45,728 nt of DNA. Source: a virus. Position numbers and translations under genes: made by a program. Position 1 is the first letter of the stretch, and each line of letters starts with the position of its first letter. The notes beneath the pieces were generated by a model. The model did not search any database, was not told where the DNA came from, and was given only the letters and a program-made list of their open reading frames with translations. Of the stretch, positions 17,251 through 25,211 are shown one piece after another. The stretch is from positions 1 through 45,728 of IMG/VR virus record IMGVR_UViG_3300034118_001696; one strand, written 5' to 3'.

Positions 17251-17700
17251 CTACCCCGTCATCCGAAACGTCGCTGTCCCCCTGACATACTCACCGGTGG
17301 TCGCTGTGATTTGCAGGTTCGCGAGTATCGCGTCGCGGGACCATGCGAATGCGTTTGCTGGGCTCGACGGCTGATTCGTTATGGTCGTTACCGATGCGCC
17401 TGTCTCGCTGTTCGGCATCGATACGGACAGTCCCCTCTTGTGTCCGACAAGGTCTGCGAGATTCGCTCCGGCTGCCGCGAAAAACTCCACGCTCAGTTCG
17501 GCAGCCTCGCCGGCGAAGCACGAGTCGTACTCTCGTGTGACAAACTTCCGCAGCGAGTTGCTTGGGTCTGTTCTCACTGACGACGCGAGCGACGTGATGT
17601 CGATCTCGTCGCCGGCGGACGCCGAGTAGGTGACCGAGGTCGCCTCCAGTTCCACTCCCGCCCAGACCACCACCGTGCCCTGCGACGTGATCCTCGTCAT
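17251..17700 (-). CDS. Tail tube protein, copy 2
   Basis: A 149-residue protein of beta-sandwich character (TVVVWAGVELEATSV, then DITSLASSVRT and a DSCFAGEAAELSVEFFA strand) ending GEYVRGTATFRMTG. The same ending and the middle ELxVEFF strand occur in the next gene upstream, so the two are paralogues. By position, before the G/GT chaperones, at least one is the major tail tube subunit. Gaps of only a few bp on either side show one operon. Which copy forms the tube and which is a terminator or decoration cannot be told from sequence. Confidence 0.75.
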   Translation of the reverse strand: MTRITSQGTVVVWAGVELEATSVTYSASAGDEIDITSLASSVRTDPSNSLRKFVTREYDSCFAGEAAELSVEFFAAAGANLADLVGHKRGLSVSMPNSETGASVTTITNQPSSPANAFAWSRDAILANLQITATTGEYVRGTATFRMTG

Positions 17701-17703
17701 CGG

Positions 17704-18075
17704 TCAGGTCGAGGTCAGCCGGAAAGTAGCGGAGCCACGAATCAGTTCACCAGCAGCCGCCTGCACTGACGCCGACGTGCACAGCGCGGCGGTGGGGAGG
17801 CCCGTCGTGAACGCCGCATTGCTGCCGCTGCCGTCGACCGACCACGTAATCGCGCCGGTTGCGGTCTGCTGCGGGAGAGTCAGGCCGAAGAACTCGACCT
17901 GAAGTTCCGCACCGTCGCGGAGCGGCGAGATGCGGTACGACCGCTGCGAACCGTAGGGCAGTTTGAGGTCCGACGTGTCGACCTCGGCGGCGCCCTTGCT
18001 CACGGAAATCGACGTGAGCAAAAACTCAGAGCCCGAGAAGACGAAACTGATTCCCTGCGACGACTCGTAGGCCAT
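17704..18075 (-). CDS. Tail tube protein, copy 1
   Basis: A 123-residue protein ending GELIRGSATFRLTST, matching the ending of copy 2. Shared features include a start with a hydrophobic strand pair, a VDTSDLKLPYGSQRSYRISP loop equivalent to the DITSL region, and ELQVEFFGLTL. It lies between the tail-completion gene and copy 2 with 3-bp gaps. Tail tube role is inferred from position and fold. Confidence 0.72.
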   Translation of the reverse strand: MAYESSQGISFVFSGSEFLLTSISVSKGAAEVDTSDLKLPYGSQRSYRISPLRDGAELQVEFFGLTLPQQTATGAITWSVDGSGSNAAFTTGLPTAALCTSASVQAAAGELIRGSATFRLTST

Positions 18076-18078
18076 TGG

Positions 18079-18486
18079 TCACGCCCCTCCTTGGACGCTT
18101 TCGTGAAACCGCACCTCGTAGACCTGATCGACCCTGTACAGCGGCTTCGCTTGCCCCTCGTTTGGACGCTCCATGTTGTCCGATTCGGAAACAAGCGATG
18201 TATTTACAATTGTCACACCCGGGTGCGTGCCCGTAAAGTTGTCGACGGCGAGGCGAACGGAATCTGCTATGTCCTTTACTTCGGTATATGTTTCGGCGAC
18301 CAAGGACACCGAAAACGTCGCAACTGGACGGCCGACATTGCCGATCATGTCCCGCTCGCGGCGGGTTCCAGTCCGCCGGTAGACGACAACCGGAAATGCC
18401 ACATTTTGCGGGGCCATGATCGGATGAACCCCGGCCGTCGTAGCGGAGTCGATGCGGCTTCTAAGCCAGACTTCTGGAGACGCCAT
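18079..18486 (-). CDS. Tail completion protein (DUF3168/gp17-like)
   Basis: A 135-residue protein. ATG 18486 (MASPEVWLRS) with GAGGA about 9 nt upstream is preferred over the TTG at 18495. The layout, an N-terminal helix, FPVVVYRRTGTRRERDM, a long beta strand (ATFSVSLVAETYTEVKDIAD), then a helix and a final strand, fits proteins that cap the head-proximal end of siphovirus tails. It overlaps the gp10-like gene by 26 bp and precedes the tube genes, the usual order. Confidence 0.75.
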   Translation of the reverse strand: MASPEVWLRSRIDSATTAGVHPIMAPQNVAFPVVVYRRTGTRRERDMIGNVGRPVATFSVSLVAETYTEVKDIADSVRLAVDNFTGTHPGVTIVNTSLVSESDNMERPNEGQAKPLYRVDQVYEVRFHESVQGGA

Positions 18487-18877
18487 CTGAGACAATCCTC
18501 ACGGATTCCTTTGAGTAATCCTCGAAGGTCTGTTCGAGCACAGAGGCAAGCCGATCGGCGTCCACCCACTCTCGACGAGGCCTTGCCAGCACGCTGCGGC
18601 CACTCGTGCGGGGTCGTGTAACGCTGTCGAGTTGTGGGTCTCCGGCCGACTCGACCCCTCGCTCATAGCCGATCGCAAACTCGCCGGGTGATGCCTGCGA
18701 AAACATCACAGAATCAGGCAGTTTTCTGCTGTACCCCGGCGGCGTATTGTCACGAAGCCGCTCGGCCATGGACTTGGCTGCGGCCGACGTAGACGAATGA
18801 ATGTCGAGGTTGTCGATGAGGCTGCGGAGGGCGGAAAACAACTCCTCGCTGCCCTCAAGAACAAACGACTTGGTCAT
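18461..18877 (-). CDS. HK97 gp10-like head-tail joining protein
   Basis: A 138-residue protein from ATG 18877 (MTKSFVLEGSEELFSAL), which overlaps the previous stop as ATGA; the longer frame from 18976 runs back into the closure gene. An N-terminal GSEEL-x-SALRSL helix, a following helix (AAAKSMAERLRDNTP) and a C-terminal ADRLASVLEQTF helix match the gp10-like family, which joins tail to head connector. Confidence 0.75.
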   Translation of the reverse strand: MTKSFVLEGSEELFSALRSLIDNLDIHSSTSAAAKSMAERLRDNTPPGYSRKLPDSVMFSQASPGEFAIGYERGVESAGDPQLDSVTRPRTSGRSVLARPRREWVDADRLASVLEQTFEDYSKESVRIVSDGVSRSLA

Positions 18878-19215
18878 CCCACCTGCTCCTTGACGACCAG
18901 CCTGTGATATTCGCGGTTGTTTACTTCGGTTATGGAGAGGATGTCGAGCGTTCTGATTGGACTGCGGCTCGTCCAAATCAGCCGCATCGCGTTTGTTAGA
19001 CCAGCGACGTACCTGAACTCAACCTCATGCGTCGCTACCGTATACATCCCCTGAGTCATCATCAGTTCATCGACTCGCAGGCCCCGGACCGCAGCCCGGC
19101 GGCGTGCCTTGATCGACCACGACGCTGTTGTCTCTCCGTAGTCGTTCGTCACCTCGTCCGGCTGCTCGATGATGATCGACTCACGCAAGTCTCCCGCACG
19201 CAGTGGCCTTTCCAT
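18874..19215 (-). CDS. Head closure / head-tail adaptor (SPP1 gp16-like)
   Basis: A 113-residue beta-barrel protein. ATG 19215 (MERPLRAGDLRESIIIEQP) follows the connector stop by one base. The family pattern is clear: AGDLRESIIIEQP, DYGETTASW, ARRRAAVRGL, THEVEFRYVAGLTNAMRLIW and a final REYHRLVVKE. These rings sit below the connector and hold packaged DNA until the tail joins. Confidence 0.85.
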   Translation of the reverse strand: MERPLRAGDLRESIIIEQPDEVTNDYGETTASWSIKARRRAAVRGLRVDELMMTQGMYTVATHEVEFRYVAGLTNAMRLIWTSRSPIRTLDILSITEVNNREYHRLVVKEQVG

Positions 19216-19216
19216 A

Positions 19217-19843
19217 TCAGCGGTACTGCCCCCAGTTAATAGCACCGAGAAGAATCTCGACCGCCATGGGTACCGGATTCATGCCACCTTGAATCACAGA
19301 CTCTCGCGTGGAGTACCAGTGCGACGCGATCATCAAGATGCAGTGCCTTGCCGGGGCAGGGCACGAGATCGAGTCTTCGCCGTATCCTGCCCAGTAGGTC
19401 ACCGTCACGTCGTTCTCGGCACCGCGAGTGGTGGGCCATGTCCCGTTCCACTGCGGGCGAATGACTGCCGGCGTCGCGTCGCGGTCCTCGCGGAAGTTCG
19501 TGTAAGACACGGGCGAGTACACGCCGTCCGAGGGAACGTACGTGACCTCAATCGGGCCGTAGGCGATCGGAGGTCTCGGGAGCGGAATGTCCCACGCGGG
19601 GAACAGATCGAATCGCATGCGGTACTGGCGACGAATGAGAGACCGGTCGGACACTCCCTCGACGTGGTCGGTCGCGGCTGCGACCAGCGACTGGATGTAT
19701 GAATCGTCGTCGAGAAAGTCCTCGTCCACTCGCAGGTGAGACTTGGCCTCGGCGAGCGAGACTGGGTAGATCGCCGGCGGCGTCGCGACAGTGAGCGAGC
19801 GATAGCGAAACGGCCCGATCCCAGACACGAAATACGAGTTCAT
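19217..19843 (-). CDS. Head-tail connector (phage gp6-like)
   Basis: A 208-residue protein with the hallmark SLAEAKSHLRVDEDFLDDDS-type start at about residues 29-48, then YIQSLVAAATDHVEGVSDRS and a beta region ending in a C-terminal amphipathic helix (ARHCILMIASHWYSTRE). This is the adaptor ring that binds the portal. ATG 19843 overlaps the stop of the upstream 68-residue gene as ATGA. Confidence 0.88.
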   Translation of the reverse strand: MNSYFVSGIGPFRYRSLTVATPPAIYPVSLAEAKSHLRVDEDFLDDDSYIQSLVAAATDHVEGVSDRSLIRRQYRMRFDLFPAWDIPLPRPPIAYGPIEVTYVPSDGVYSPVSYTNFREDRDATPAVIRPQWNGTWPTTRGAENDVTVTYWAGYGEDSISCPAPARHCILMIASHWYSTRESVIQGGMNPVPMAVEILLGAINWGQYR

Positions 19844-20046
19844 TTCCGCTTCGGGCGTCGGTCAGCCCGCTCGACGTCCTCCGGCTCGATCGCCTCGGCG
19901 GCCTCGACCACAGGCTCAGGGGCAGCGACCGCCGGGGCAGGCTCAGCGATGCCATTCAGCATCCAGTTCTGCGCCGTGGGCTCCCACACCTCGACCACGT
20001 CGCCTTGCTTGTGGTACGACCAGTCGCGAAGCATTCGCATCTGCAT
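19840..20046 (-). CDS. Small acidic-tail protein of the connector operon
   Basis: A 68-residue protein (MQMRMLRDWS...). ATG 20046 has GAGGAGGT close upstream and overlaps the glycosyltransferase stop; GTG 20049 is an alternative. A short SH3-like front half (HKQGDVVEVWEP...NWMLNGIAEP) is followed by an Ala/Pro/Glu-rich linker and a basic end. Proteins of this shape are common between capsid and connector genes; role unknown. Confidence 0.7.
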   Translation of the reverse strand: MQMRMLRDWSYHKQGDVVEVWEPTAQNWMLNGIAEPAPAVAAPEPVVEAAEAIEPEDVERADRRPKRK

Positions 20047-20834
20047 CACTCACCTCCTCGCTTCTGTGACGACACGGCTGCGTGCTCAGGTGAGCCCCAA
20101 GCCTCAGCCGGCCTCCGGCCGCCCGAATGCCAGTAGTGCGTCGGGTACTGATGGATGGCCTTGAGTCGCTGGTCGGGCCATGTGATCACGAGTTCGGCAT
20201 GGCCGATCGAAATCTGCGGGCTGATCGCCAGCGTGTTTCCGCAGGCTCGCCACTGACGCCAGAAGTGGATGTCTGGGTCGCATCTCGCTGTGTCGCCTTC
20301 GCCGACGTCGCCCCAGTCTCCACGACTGTTGGGCGTGCCGAGGAACCACGGCTTCGGAAGCCGCCTGATGGCTTCACACCGCAGGACGGTCAGGCCGAAG
20401 TGGGCCGTGTCGGCCGGCTGTGCGGGCTTCTCCCACCAGTCCAGCGGGAGCGTCACCTCGCCTGTGTGCCCGGCCATTCCGGACGGCGTGAACATGAGTT
20501 TCTGGTCGTCTCGCTTCGTCTGGAGCGGCGCCACAGCGTCGAACCCAGAGATCAGGGCAGTCGAGACGAGACGCGAGACACACTCGGGCTCGAACACGGA
20601 GTCGTAGTCCATCGTGACCACGAACGTGTTGCCGTGCTCAGGCTTCGACGCCTCGTCGAGCAGGCGGGACATGGTCTGGTCCCAGAACGCGCCAGTTCCC
20701 TTCGTGATGGGAATCTGGTACTGCGTGAACGCCTGCACGGAGCAGTAGTAGTTATCCATGAAACCAAGTCGCGGGGCCGAGAGGACCGCCGCGATCTTGA
20801 TGTCATGCTCGACGTTGCCAACGATGATGCGCAT
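20046..20834 (-). CDS. GT-A type glycosyltransferase-like protein in the head operon
   Basis: A 262-residue protein with an N-terminal nucleotide-sugar-type fold: KIAAVLSAPRLGFMDN, then NTFVVTMDYDSVFEPEC at about 70-86, where the DYDS matches a DxD metal-binding site. Later it has WFLGTPNSRGDWGDVGEGD, HFWRQWRACGNTL and Trp/His-rich segments. It would transfer a sugar or act as an inactive relative. Its place between capsid accessory and connector genes suggests it modifies virion proteins or was captured there. Substrate unknown. A 97-bp gap upstream has a weak GC hairpin but no T-run. Confidence 0.68.
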   Translation of the reverse strand: MRIIVGNVEHDIKIAAVLSAPRLGFMDNYYCSVQAFTQYQIPITKGTGAFWDQTMSRLLDEASKPEHGNTFVVTMDYDSVFEPECVSRLVSTALISGFDAVAPLQTKRDDQKLMFTPSGMAGHTGEVTLPLDWWEKPAQPADTAHFGLTVLRCEAIRRLPKPWFLGTPNSRGDWGDVGEGDTARCDPDIHFWRQWRACGNTLAISPQISIGHAELVITWPDQRLKAIHQYPTHYWHSGGRRPAEAWGSPEHAAVSSQKRGGE

Positions 20835-20931
20835 AGATGCCCTGAGCCTGTGAGGAAACGGCTCGGGCGTCCTTGCCCGCTGTGACCCTCCGTGGCCTAG
20901 CCGTCCTTGGCTCGACCTAGAGTCCCTGCGA

Positions 20932-21357
20932 TCAGCCGCTGACGTAGTTGCTCACGCCAGCCTTGGCAGCGGTCGTCGGCATGTCCTCGGTCTTGGACAG
21001 GTGCGCGACACTCGCCACCGTCGCCGGCTTGGCGGGATTGGCGACGACCGTGAGGTATCGCTTCTTCCCACGCATGTCGACATTGAACCGGCAGATGTGG
21101 TTGCCGGTGGTCACGCCAGCGACCGGAGTCACGGTGAACACGCCGCCGATGTCCGTCTGGCCGCTGCCCGCCGAGTCGCTCTGCTGGAGTTTCAGGCTCG
21201 TCGAGTACGCCGCCGCGGTCGCGGTCAGCGTCGAGTAGACGACGTCGATCGTGACGTAGTCGCTGTAGAGCGTGTCGATCTCGTGCGAGAACGATCCGCC
21301 GTCGGCGGCCACGGTTGCGATCTTCGCGACGGTCTTGGTGCCTTCCGTATGATTCAC
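20932..21357 (-). CDS. Capsid accessory or decoration protein
   Basis: A 141-residue beta-rich protein directly after the major capsid gene. GTG 21357 (VNHTEGTKTVAKIA) with GGAG 9 nt upstream is the best start; the frame upstream overlaps the capsid gene with Arg/Ser-rich filler. Strands such as HEIDTLYSDYVTIDVVYS, TGNHICRFNVDMRGKKRYLTV and a C-terminal VSNYVSG suggest a structural protein. The position suits a decoration protein. I do not recognise the family. Confidence 0.7.
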   Translation of the reverse strand: MNHTEGTKTVAKIATVAADGGSFSHEIDTLYSDYVTIDVVYSTLTATAAAYSTSLKLQQSDSAGSGQTDIGGVFTVTPVAGVTTGNHICRFNVDMRGKKRYLTVVANPAKPATVASVAHLSKTEDMPTTAAKAGVSNYVSG

Positions 21358-21379
21358 GTTCAGAGTCTCCAGAGAGTTA

Positions 21380-22915
21380 TCACGAAGCCGCAGTCTTGAG
21401 AGCCACGATCGGTCCAGCCTTGACGTTGTCGCCGCAGTCATGCGTGACGGCATCGAAACGCATGGTGCAGACGACCAACGACTGATCCTGCTCGATGTAC
21501 CGTTCGTCGGACTTCTTGATCGTCAGGCCCCGACGAGTCGCGTACATGGCGGCCTGCGAGAGGTCGCCGTACAGAAACTTGACCACGCCCGGGTCAGCGC
21601 CGATCACGCTCGACATGGTGTGCACGAACACGACCGGCGCACCGAGCAGACGAAGTTCGGCCGGAGCCGCGAGGTTCGCTGCCGTGTTGCCGCCGGCGAG
21701 TCCGACGTTGTTCACGAGACCGAGACGCTGCACGCTCGCCGCGAAGACCGCCGGATTCACGTACCACTTCGCATTAGCACGACTGTAAAGCGGAAGCCGG
21801 CCTGCACAGGCAATCAGGTCGTCGATGTCGAGAGTCAGAGCCGAAGTGTTGCCGGCGGCGGCAGTCACGACACTCGCCTCGTGCGTGCCGTCGACGATCT
21901 TCGTGCATGCGCCGACCATTCCACCGTGGTCCCCGCTCCCGGTCCCCACAAACCCGACGGTGTCCACGAGTTCGCTGAGGCTCCTGCTGATCTCTCCGAC
22001 CAGATAGTCGGCAAGATTCAGTACGGAGTCCTCCATCACCTCGGTCGAAAGCCGGTTCGAGACGGCCGCCTTCTTGCAGACGAGTTGGACGCGATCCCAG
22101 TTCGCATCGGAATCAGGGATGGTCGAGTTCTCGCCGACAAAATACGCGGTGAGGCCGCCGGTTCGCCGGGGCACCACGAGGGTGTCCGACTTCATCTGGA
22201 CGTTGCGAGCGTTGGCAGGGTAGGCCCCATACTCCTCGACGAGCACGATCACCTCGTTGAGCACCTCTTCCTGCAAAAAGATGCCGCCCTTCGAGTTCAC
22301 ACCTTCGGACTGAGCACGGGCCTCGACGCCGTGGTCGGCACACCAGCGGGCGGCGGTCTTGTCGCCGAGCAGCGTCGCGCGGAAGTACTGACCCGCGCGG
22401 TAAGCCCGCTCCTCGGCGTTCGCACCGCGGAAGTTTTTGAGACGACCGGCGCCCGGCAGGTTGTGATAGATGTGCACGGACCGCTTCTCCTGTCTGCCGC
22501 GTGGTGAGTAACCGGCGACCTCGGCAGGAGTCGCCTTGTCAAGGACTGACCGAAGTTCGAGTTCCTTCTTCGAGATGCCCTCGTAGAACTTGATCTTTTC
22601 GCGAAGTTTTTCGGCGCGAGAGCACAGGCAGCGGAGTTTCCGCTCCTTCTCGTCGTCTCCCTCGGCAGGAGTCGCCTCGGTGTCCTCGACGTCCTTGGGA
22701 GCGTAGGCCTTCTCCTCGGCCACCTCCTCCTCGTCGTCGTCCTCGGACTCGTCGTCGTCCTCGGCGGCCGGCATCTCCCGCTTCTCGTCTTCCTTCTCGG
22801 CGTCCTCGCCGTACATCCGCTCGGCAGGCATCTCCTCGTCCTGCATCGCGCCCATCTCTGCGAGGACGGCGGCGAGTTCGTCGAGGAGCGACTTGATCTT
22901 GGCGGACGATTCCAT
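21380..22915 (-). CDS. HK97-fold major capsid protein with N-terminal scaffold domain
   Basis: A 511-residue protein. Residues 1-28 are helical, 28-92 very acidic (Asp/Glu runs), 92-130 a coiled coil; together they look like the delta/scaffold domain removed by the prohead protease. From about 165 the HK97-fold capsid begins: AYRAGQYFRATLLG, NSKGGIFLQEEVLNEVI, the E-loop region with VVPRRTGG, STEVMEDSVLNLADYLVGEI (spine helix), GDHGGMVGACTKI, and a C-terminal LYGDLSQAAMYATRRGL / MRFDAVTHD pattern. Cleavage probably falls between about 130 and 200. The protease is encoded two large genes upstream rather than next to it. Confidence 0.92.
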   Translation of the reverse strand: MESSAKIKSLLDELAAVLAEMGAMQDEEMPAERMYGEDAEKEDEKREMPAAEDDDESEDDDEEEVAEEKAYAPKDVEDTEATPAEGDDEKERKLRCLCSRAEKLREKIKFYEGISKKELELRSVLDKATPAEVAGYSPRGRQEKRSVHIYHNLPGAGRLKNFRGANAEERAYRAGQYFRATLLGDKTAARWCADHGVEARAQSEGVNSKGGIFLQEEVLNEVIVLVEEYGAYPANARNVQMKSDTLVVPRRTGGLTAYFVGENSTIPDSDANWDRVQLVCKKAAVSNRLSTEVMEDSVLNLADYLVGEISRSLSELVDTVGFVGTGSGDHGGMVGACTKIVDGTHEASVVTAAAGNTSALTLDIDDLIACAGRLPLYSRANAKWYVNPAVFAASVQRLGLVNNVGLAGGNTAANLAAPAELRLLGAPVVFVHTMSSVIGADPGVVKFLYGDLSQAAMYATRRGLTIKKSDERYIEQDQSLVVCTMRFDAVTHDCGDNVKAGPIVALKTAAS

Positions 22916-23007
22916 GTTCGTTGACCCTGCGGGTGTGTGAGATCGCCCGGTGGCGGGCTTTCCTCAAACTACATCTAGCAGCGTGTCGCCCCCAAGAAGG
23001 CGATGCG

Positions 23008-23035
23008 AAAAAAAAGTTGTTTCACACAACTTTTT
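23008..23035 (-). terminator. Intrinsic terminator embracing the zinc-ribbon stop codon
   Basis: Arms 23012-23020 and 23026-23034 pair perfectly over 9 bp around a 5-nt loop. On the minus strand the hairpin is followed by eight T. The TGA of the small gene sits in the loop region. It separates the giant head genes from the capsid gene, so the latter probably has its own promoter in 22916-23007, though I found no convincing -35/-10 pair there. Confidence 0.7.
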
Positions 23036-23195
23036 CTGACCGACGCCACGCGCGGTCGAGCGGCACAACCGACCTCGCCTGAGCACCGCAGCACGCGCAT
23101 CGCAGATAGCGGACCTGATTCTCGCCGGCTGGCTTACTGGTCCGCGTGGTCATGCGGCCCTTGCCGCAGATGCGACACTTGTCGCCTGATTGCAC
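23022..23195 (-). CDS. Small zinc-ribbon protein
   Basis: A 57-residue protein starting at GTG 23195 with GGAG 8 nt upstream. It has Cys7-x2-Cys10 and Cys33-x2-Cys36, with an extra Cys35, and conserved-looking basic residues between them (CGKGRMTTRTSKPAG). Such four-cysteine proteins include phage Ogr/Delta-type activators and Com-like regulators, so control of late transcription or translation is possible. It lies between the 666-residue head protein and the capsid gene, ending inside a terminator. Regulatory role is inferred from size and motif only. Confidence 0.68.
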   Translation of the reverse strand: MQSGDKCRICGKGRMTTRTSKPAGENQVRYLRCACCGAQARSVVPLDRAWRRSEKVV

Positions 23196-23210
23196 AGTGT
23201 TTGCTCCGCG

Positions 23211-25211
23211 TTACACGCCGAACACTCTGTCGAGTGGCTTGAGGATGCCGCTCGACTCAAGGTTGACTCCGGTCGCTTCGATGGCGGTGCCGGCGACGGC
23301 TGGAATCATCGGAACGAGAAGCCCGGCCGCCATCGCGCCGGCTGCCGACATGCCAATCTTGAACCCGGCCTTCGCGAGTTTCGCCATTGTCGATGCCGGA
23401 GACTTGTCGACGTTGACAGTCACCTCACGTCCGGCGTGCTCCTCGGCGGTCTTGCGGATAGCCGCGACCTGCGAGTCAGTCAGCGTGCCCTTGGACGGAG
23501 TGACGGTCACAGAAGTCTTGTCGATCTCGACCGTGAACGACGACTCGCCCTTGCTGTTTTTGATGTTGAGGGACAGTCGCTTTCCATCCTTTGACGTTGC
23601 CACTGACTGTGGGGAACCGCCAAGGCCCTTGACGAGGGCGGCGACCTTATCGTCGCTGCTGCCGACGGCCGTGATCGCCTTACCGGCGCGGGTTGGGGAC
23701 ATCGAGGCGTCGTAGAGGCCGGTCACAACGCCTGCGGCTGCTCCGACAGCGGCGCCGGCCGCCATGGTCGGCGGGAAAAATGCCGTCTTGCCGCCGGCTG
23801 CTGCCGCGCCAGTGATGGCGCCTTTCGCTGCCGAAGCGGCCACGTCAGCGGCCGCGCCGCTGCATGTGTTGCCCTTTTGGAAGCCACCCGCTCCTGTTCC
23901 GCAGTTGCGAGACTCACGAAAGAACAACTCCGGTGACTCGCGGAACTCGGTCTCCCAGAGCCACTCGTAGAACTGCCTTTCGGACCCCTGTAGCCGGGCC
24001 CGTCGCTTGCTGGACTTGAACTCCTGAAACTTCTTGTAGCCCTTCGATTCCTTGTCTCGGAAGTCGAGAATTAGCCTCGCGCTTCTTCCGTGGTCCCGCC
24101 AGAGGCGTTCGCCCTGCTTCGTCTCGACGATGTCCTGCACTGACATCGAGTCGAAAATCCGTCGCACGAAGTCGTACTCGTCTGTGGCGGCGGCCTTTGC
24201 GGTCGCGAACTTGCTCCATCCATCTTCGGAAAGAACGCCGCGTCGCAGCGAACTTTCTCCCTCGGCGTATATCGAGTCGAGAATCGGCGCGATCTTTGCG
24301 ATCGTCTGCTCTGGAATCTTCCCGTCGAAGCCGAAACGCACCCACAGGGAGTATCCCTTGTAGGTGAATGTGTCCGCCGCCCCCGCACCACGACCGTCAC
24401 CTCGCCCAAGGCCAGCGGCGTAAGTCTCCGCGCGAGCCGCGCCCATAGCCTCGGCCTCGATCAAGGACTGGCCCATGCGACCGAGGATCGCGCCTCCGAG
24501 AAACGTGTTGGCGGCACGGCCGAACTCTGCAAAAGCCTTGTCCTCGTTGCTCCAGTCGAGGCTTGGTTGAGCCTGAACCCTCGCCGCCATTGCAATGCCG
24601 GCCTGAATGTCGCCACTGATGCTGAAGTTGCCGTAGTCGACTTCGACTCCTTGGTCAGTCTTGCTGATGCTGACCTTGACCTTCGCGCCAGTGCCGTCCG
24701 AGTAGGCGTGGCTCGGAGGAGGCGCGCGGTCGTATGGAATCGTCGAGAGCACTGTCATTTCGCTGTCGCTGTAGGAGGAGATTACCACCTTCGCGTCAGG
24801 CTCTTCAGCGACGCCGATCCTTGCAATCTGCTTGGTATTGAGTCCGATGTTCTCCATCGCGGCGGCCACTTCGCGAGGATTCTTCACGGTCACAGACGAG
24901 GCTCTCGTCATGCCGGGGACTCTGACTCGTCCGCGAAAAGGCTTCATCGTCACTGGCGAGTCGCCGTCGAGTCTCGCAACGAAGTCCTCGTGCGCCTCTG
25001 ACTCCGACGAGTTCAACGACGTGCTGCCTCGGTCGCCCTGACACTGATTACCCGGCTTGAATCCGCCGCTTCCGGTGCCGCAGTTGTCGCCGCTCAGGGG
25101 CAGTTGCATCTGACCCGGCATCGACGGCCGCTGCCTGATCGGCCTGATCTCTCGGGCTTCGGCGAACGCGGCAAGACTCGCGATGCGGGCCCGCGTTGAC
25201 AGTGAAGGCAT
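23211..25211 (-). CDS. Head-cargo polyprotein, two cassettes (666 residues)
   Basis: Order of parts: a short leader (1-43), cysteine element at Cys44-Cys57, an unknown module with GYSLWVRFGFD at about 286-296 and a C-terminal GERLWRDHG segment (60-410), a helical spacer ending FRESRN, a second cysteine element at Cys437-Cys450, then a C-terminal region. That last region has an Ala/Gly-rich, glycine-zipper-like stretch (452-500), a beta domain (about 540-600) and a hydrophobic segment at 612-645. The end could insert in or line a membrane. ATG 25211 overlaps the protease gene stop. No enzyme activity can be assigned. It is probably packaged in the head, by analogy to its neighbours. Confidence 0.75.
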   Translation of the reverse strand: MPSLSTRARIASLAAFAEAREIRPIRQRPSMPGQMQLPLSGDNCGTGSGGFKPGNQCQGDRGSTSLNSSESEAHEDFVARLDGDSPVTMKPFRGRVRVPGMTRASSVTVKNPREVAAAMENIGLNTKQIARIGVAEEPDAKVVISSYSDSEMTVLSTIPYDRAPPPSHAYSDGTGAKVKVSISKTDQGVEVDYGNFSISGDIQAGIAMAARVQAQPSLDWSNEDKAFAEFGRAANTFLGGAILGRMGQSLIEAEAMGAARAETYAAGLGRGDGRGAGAADTFTYKGYSLWVRFGFDGKIPEQTIAKIAPILDSIYAEGESSLRRGVLSEDGWSKFATAKAAATDEYDFVRRIFDSMSVQDIVETKQGERLWRDHGRSARLILDFRDKESKGYKKFQEFKSSKRRARLQGSERQFYEWLWETEFRESPELFFRESRNCGTGAGGFQKGNTCSGAAADVAASAAKGAITGAAAAGGKTAFFPPTMAAGAAVGAAAGVVTGLYDASMSPTRAGKAITAVGSSDDKVAALVKGLGGSPQSVATSKDGKRLSLNIKNSKGESSFTVEIDKTSVTVTPSKGTLTDSQVAAIRKTAEEHAGREVTVNVDKSPASTMAKLAKAGFKIGMSAAGAMAAGLLVPMIPAVAGTAIEATGVNLESSGILKPLDRVFGV

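Noticed and set aside
20835-20931. Terminator between capsid accessory and glycosyltransferase genes
   Set aside because: A short stem with a wobble pair exists but there is no T-run on either strand.
21440-22507. 355-codon plus-strand open frame
   Set aside because: Antisense to a certain major capsid gene; composition typical of a shadow.
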